Assembly (NCBI GenBank): GCA_964490845.1
Contig: CAZBED010000001.1
Location: 248,001-312,000, forward strand
Reading direction: 5' to 3'
Length of the DNA stretch: 64,000 nt
Source of the DNA: JADJSS01 sp964490845
GTDB taxonomy: Bacteria > Bacteroidota > Bacteroidia > Chitinophagales > JADIYW01
Part shown: positions 61,491 to 64,000 of the stretch, piece after piece
Numbering within the stretch: position 1 is the first letter of the stretch
Layout: every line of letters begins with the position of its first letter
Notes under the pieces: model-generated
Seen by the model: only the letters and a program-made list of their open reading frames with translations
The model's database searches: none
What the model was told of the DNA's origin: nothing
Translations under genes and position numbers: made by a program

Positions 61491-62594
61491 TTATCTTACT
61501 CTGCGTTTTTTATTACGTTCGTAATCTTCAAAAATAAAATCGCCTAAGCCATCCAGAGAAGTATAAAATGCTTTGCCTTTATTGATTTCTGTAAACTCGT
61601 GAATGAATTGCTGCAAATAGGCATCTTTTGCAATCATAAAAGTGGTAACCGGGATATTCAGCCGCCTGCACCGGGCAGCATAGTTGTAACATTTATTGAC
61701 AATTTTTCTGTCGAGGCCAAAACTGTTTTTATAATACGTTAACCCCTCGCGCAGGCAAGTGGGCTTTCCGTCAGTAATCATAAAAATATGTTTGTTTGAA
61801 TTTTTCCGTCTACGCAGAATATCCATAGCCAGTTCCAATCCGGCCACGGTATTGGTATGATAAGGCCCTACCTGTAGGTAGGGCAAATCCCTGACCTGAA
61901 TCTGCCAGGCATCATTGCCAAATACAATCACATCCAGTGTGTCTTTCGGATAACGCGTCATGATGAGTTCGCTCAATGCCATAGCCACTTTCTTAGCCGG
62001 TGTAATACGGTCTTCTCCGTACAAAATCATGGAATGCGAAATGTCAATCATAAGCACCGTTGATGTTTGTGCCTGATATTCCTGCTCCATAACTTCCAGG
62101 TCGCTTTCCCGAAGTAAAAAATCCTCTGAAGCATGATTGATCTGCGCATTGCGCAAAGATTCAGTCATCAATATGTGTTCCGGTTTATCGCCAAACTGAT
62201 ACGGCCTGATATCTCCCGTCGGTTCATCGCCATTGCCGCCAAAATTGGATTTATGGTTTCCGCGTTTTGATTTTTTTATCTTACCAAAAATATCCTCCAG
62301 CGACTTTTGGCGGATTGTTTTTTCCATTTTGGACGTTATTTTCCACTCATCGTTGCGTGGATTCTCCTGTTCCAGATATCCTTTTTCCGCTAAATCCCGG
62401 ATAAAATCGCCGAGGCCATATTCATTATTCGTAAGGTTGTACTGTTTATCCAAATCTGTCAGCCATTCCAAAGCCTCTCTCACGTCCCCTGAAGTATATG
62501 TCAGCAATTGCCGGAGAATGTTAAATAATTTATCAAAATCAGCAGACTGCGGATCTAAAAGAGGAACATATTTGGTGAAGCGGTAGCCTAACAT
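61491..62594 (-). CDS. vWA-domain protein, partner of MoxR-type ATPase
   Basis: 367 aa. A helical N-terminal half with a basic linker (DIFGKIKKSKRGNHK) precedes a vWA domain with MIDAS residues in TVLMIDISHSMILYGED (DxSxS), NTVAGLELAMDIL (Thr) and HIFMITDGKPTC (Asp). Resembles CoxE/ChlD-type proteins that operate with MoxR ATPases. The ATPase lies three genes downstream (57778-59289). No signal peptide, so cytoplasmic. Confidence 0.88.
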   Translation of the reverse strand: MLGYRFTKYVPLLDPQSADFDKLFNILRQLLTYTSGDVREALEWLTDLDKQYNLTNNEYGLGDFIRDLAEKGYLEQENPRNDEWKITSKMEKTIRQKSLEDIFGKIKKSKRGNHKSNFGGNGDEPTGDIRPYQFGDKPEHILMTESLRNAQINHASEDFLLRESDLEVMEQEYQAQTSTVLMIDISHSMILYGEDRITPAKKVAMALSELIMTRYPKDTLDVIVFGNDAWQIQVRDLPYLQVGPYHTNTVAGLELAMDILRRRKNSNKHIFMITDGKPTCLREGLTYYKNSFGLDRKIVNKCYNYAARCRRLNIPVTTFMIAKDAYLQQFIHEFTEINKGKAFYTSLDGLGDFIFEDYERNKKRRVR

Positions 62595-62750
62595 TTAAAT
62601 AATGTATGAAGTTAAAAAATTATCCATAACAAAACGCCGACAATAGATTAAAGTTTTAGGATTTACATACATGCACTATTATCATAATATTGAAAAAACA
62701 ATTGGATTGAACTATAATTTAAACTAATTGTTTAATCAAGTAAAGAGAAA

Positions 62751-63290
62751 ATGAAACGGTTACTGCTGGGTATTTCCCTTATAATTTTTCAATATTCATT
62801 TTCAGCTGATTTCATGCATGATCTTGGCTTAGGTTTCTGGTCCAAAATCCGTAACAATTACACAGGACAGCCAACAAGCTATGGACCTCATATACACTAT
62901 ATGCCCAGAATTAATATTCGTATAAAAGACAACACATCGTTCTCTGTTGCTTCTCCCCTGGCAATCGGCGCAAGATTTCATCCGACGGAAGGCAACTTTT
63001 TTCAGATGCAATTACCGGCAACACTTTTAATGAATTTTGGTCATGGTGCTCTTAAGAAAGAAAAACATTACAGCAATATCGGTGGATTCTTTGGAGCAGG
63101 ATTTAATTATATTCTGAGTGCATCGGGGACATCCACAGAAAGTGATTATGGAATAATCTCTTTAGCTGGAATACGCTTTTACACACATCACCACAGTATC
63201 GGCTTGCATGTGCAATATACACACGACTTTAGGTTTAAAAATAATTTTGTAGGTACCGGATTGTATTATACATTTGGATATTTTGATTAA
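62751..63290 (+). CDS. Small secreted beta-barrel-like hypothetical protein
   Basis: 179 aa. Signal peptide MKRLLLGISLIIFQYSFSA, then alternating hydrophobic strands with aromatic belts: LGLGFWSKIRNNYT, RINIRIKDNTSFSV, NIGGFFGAGFNYILSASG, SIGLHVQYTHDFRFKN, and a C-terminal GTGLYYTFGYFD ending in an aromatic-Asp. It looks like a small outer-membrane barrel. No family recognised; monocistronic. Confidence 0.75.
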   Translation: MKRLLLGISLIIFQYSFSADFMHDLGLGFWSKIRNNYTGQPTSYGPHIHYMPRINIRIKDNTSFSVASPLAIGARFHPTEGNFFQMQLPATLLMNFGHGALKKEKHYSNIGGFFGAGFNYILSASGTSTESDYGIISLAGIRFYTHHHSIGLHVQYTHDFRFKNNFVGTGLYYTFGYFD

Positions 63291-63339
63291 AAACGCTCAC
63301 ATATTTTATTGCAGCTTTTCATAAACTACTGTCTGTTTT

Positions 63340-64000
63340 TTATTTTTTCAATACTCTCACGTTATATGCTCCGGTATTGGTCTTGTCATATACCGTTTCA
63401 TAGATAGAAATATAGATATTGCCATTCTCCGAGGCGGTACCATCTAACTTAGAGCCGGCTGTCTGCATTACTCCGTTCTCGCCTATTTTATAAACCAATG
63501 AACCATATTTCACCTCCACAGCATCAGAATAGGCGGCATCTTTAACGCCGCTTAAATAGCCATCGGGGCCGTACGCGCCACCTGACAAGCTTTTCAGAAT
63601 TATCTTACCATTTGCTGAGATACTGAATTTATCGCCCTCTTTTACACTCACTCCCGTATTCAGCCATCCTTTGTTGTTTTCATTTCCGGTAATATAATAA
63701 TTTGCTTTTAACTTATAATTTCCGTCTCCGACAATCGCGTTCTCATCGATGGTGGAAATATCCATGCTTTCGATTTTTTCGCGCTTAAACGTTAAGATAC
63801 CATATTCTGACTGAATCGTAACTTCTGAAAATGCGATAGAACCCTCAATCGTATTTAGACCGTCAAACGAAACCGCATCATTGATGGATTGTCCGGCAGG
63901 TATGTTGGCTTTTTTGTACAACTCATCAATCAATTGTTCAATGGTATAATTATTTAAATCGGATATTCTGTAAAATGGATTCTGGGTAAATGTTACTACA
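63340..64000 (-). CDS. PA-IL-lectin-like protein, 5' end beyond window
   Basis: The frame is open to the right edge, so the gene begins outside the window; an ATG start near 63933 does not exist (the codon is TTG). About 219 residues are visible. Residues encoded at ~63750-63860 (EVTIQSEYGILTFKREKIES) resemble small beta modules with an SH3-like pattern. The C-terminal ~120 residues (YYITGNENNKGWLNTGVSVK, KFSISANGKIILKSLSGG, GPDGYLSG, IYISIYETVY, GAYNVRVLKK) resemble the galactose-binding PA-IL/LecA-type lectin fold. Binding activity is untested. Confidence 0.7.
   Translation of the reverse strand, partial: VVTFTQNPFYRISDLNNYTIEQLIDELYKKANIPAGQSINDAVSFDGLNTIEGSIAFSEVTIQSEYGILTFKREKIESMDISTIDENAIVGDGNYKLKANYYITGNENNKGWLNTGVSVKEGDKFSISANGKIILKSLSGGAYGPDGYLSGVKDAAYSDAVEVKYGSLVYKIGENGVMQTAGSKLDGTASENGNIYISIYETVYDKTNTGAYNVRVLKK

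Overview
The window is chromosomal DNA of a Bacteroidota bacterium, probably close to Chitinophagales or Saprospirales. Support comes from the alternative complex III (ActABCDEF) plus aa3 oxidase operon, a PorT-like type IX secretion protein after ubiE, type B ribosomal protein L31, promoters of the form TAnnTTTG, and many large Bacteroidota-only hypothetical proteins. Genes are dense and lie on both strands. No rRNA, tRNA, CRISPR array or insertion sequence was seen.

Layout: 1-4840 holds the 3' part of ftsK, a LolA-like carrier, a START-domain protein and aroA. 4891-20562 (all minus) is one respiratory block. Read in transcription order it is actA-B-C-D-E-F, coxII, coxI, heme O synthase, two coxIII genes, coxIV, Sco, DUF420 and a small CxxC membrane protein, so it encodes menaquinol:cytochrome c oxidoreductase together with its terminal oxidase and assembly factors. 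20909-40264 is housekeeping and envelope sequence: DUF445, rsmG, vWA, PAP2, M48, a giant 1.6-kDa-residue-class secreted protein (about 1600 aa), prmA, tpiA, a GlmU-like protein, rpmE2, engB, ubiE-porT, udk and folD. 40267-47897 (minus) is a polysaccharide synthesis and export block with a nucleotide-sugar dehydrogenase, rfbB, an SLBB export protein, Wzz, rfbC and cysQ. 48020-53313 holds waaA, an acidic repeat protein, tdk, a chalcone isomerase-like protein and an M20 peptidase.

The main discovery is at 53334-57695: a complete diversity-generating retroelement (DGR) on the minus strand. In transcription order it contains a lipoprotein with an NlpC/P60 hydrolase domain fused to a FISUMP/C-type-lectin-like domain (55898-57307), whose last 63 codons before the final residue and stop are the variable region (55904-56092). 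Next come avd, a four-helix bundle gene (55470-55835), the template repeat (55072-55260) and the reverse transcriptase (53607-54815). Aligned by eye without gaps, the template and variable repeats differ at 30 of 189 positions, and all 30 are adenines in the coding strand of the template, which is the signature of adenine-directed mutagenic retrohoming. The cassette sits between two copies of a ~95-110 bp palindromic repeat and two copies of the last 82 bp of the M20 peptidase region, is peppered with REP-like palindromes, and carries an eight-copy heptanucleotide tandem repeat upstream of the target gene.

57778-62594 (minus) is a vWA / flavin amine oxidase / ferritin-like / MoxR ATPase group. 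The window ends with a small beta-barrel-like protein and the 3' part of a PA-IL-lectin-like protein.
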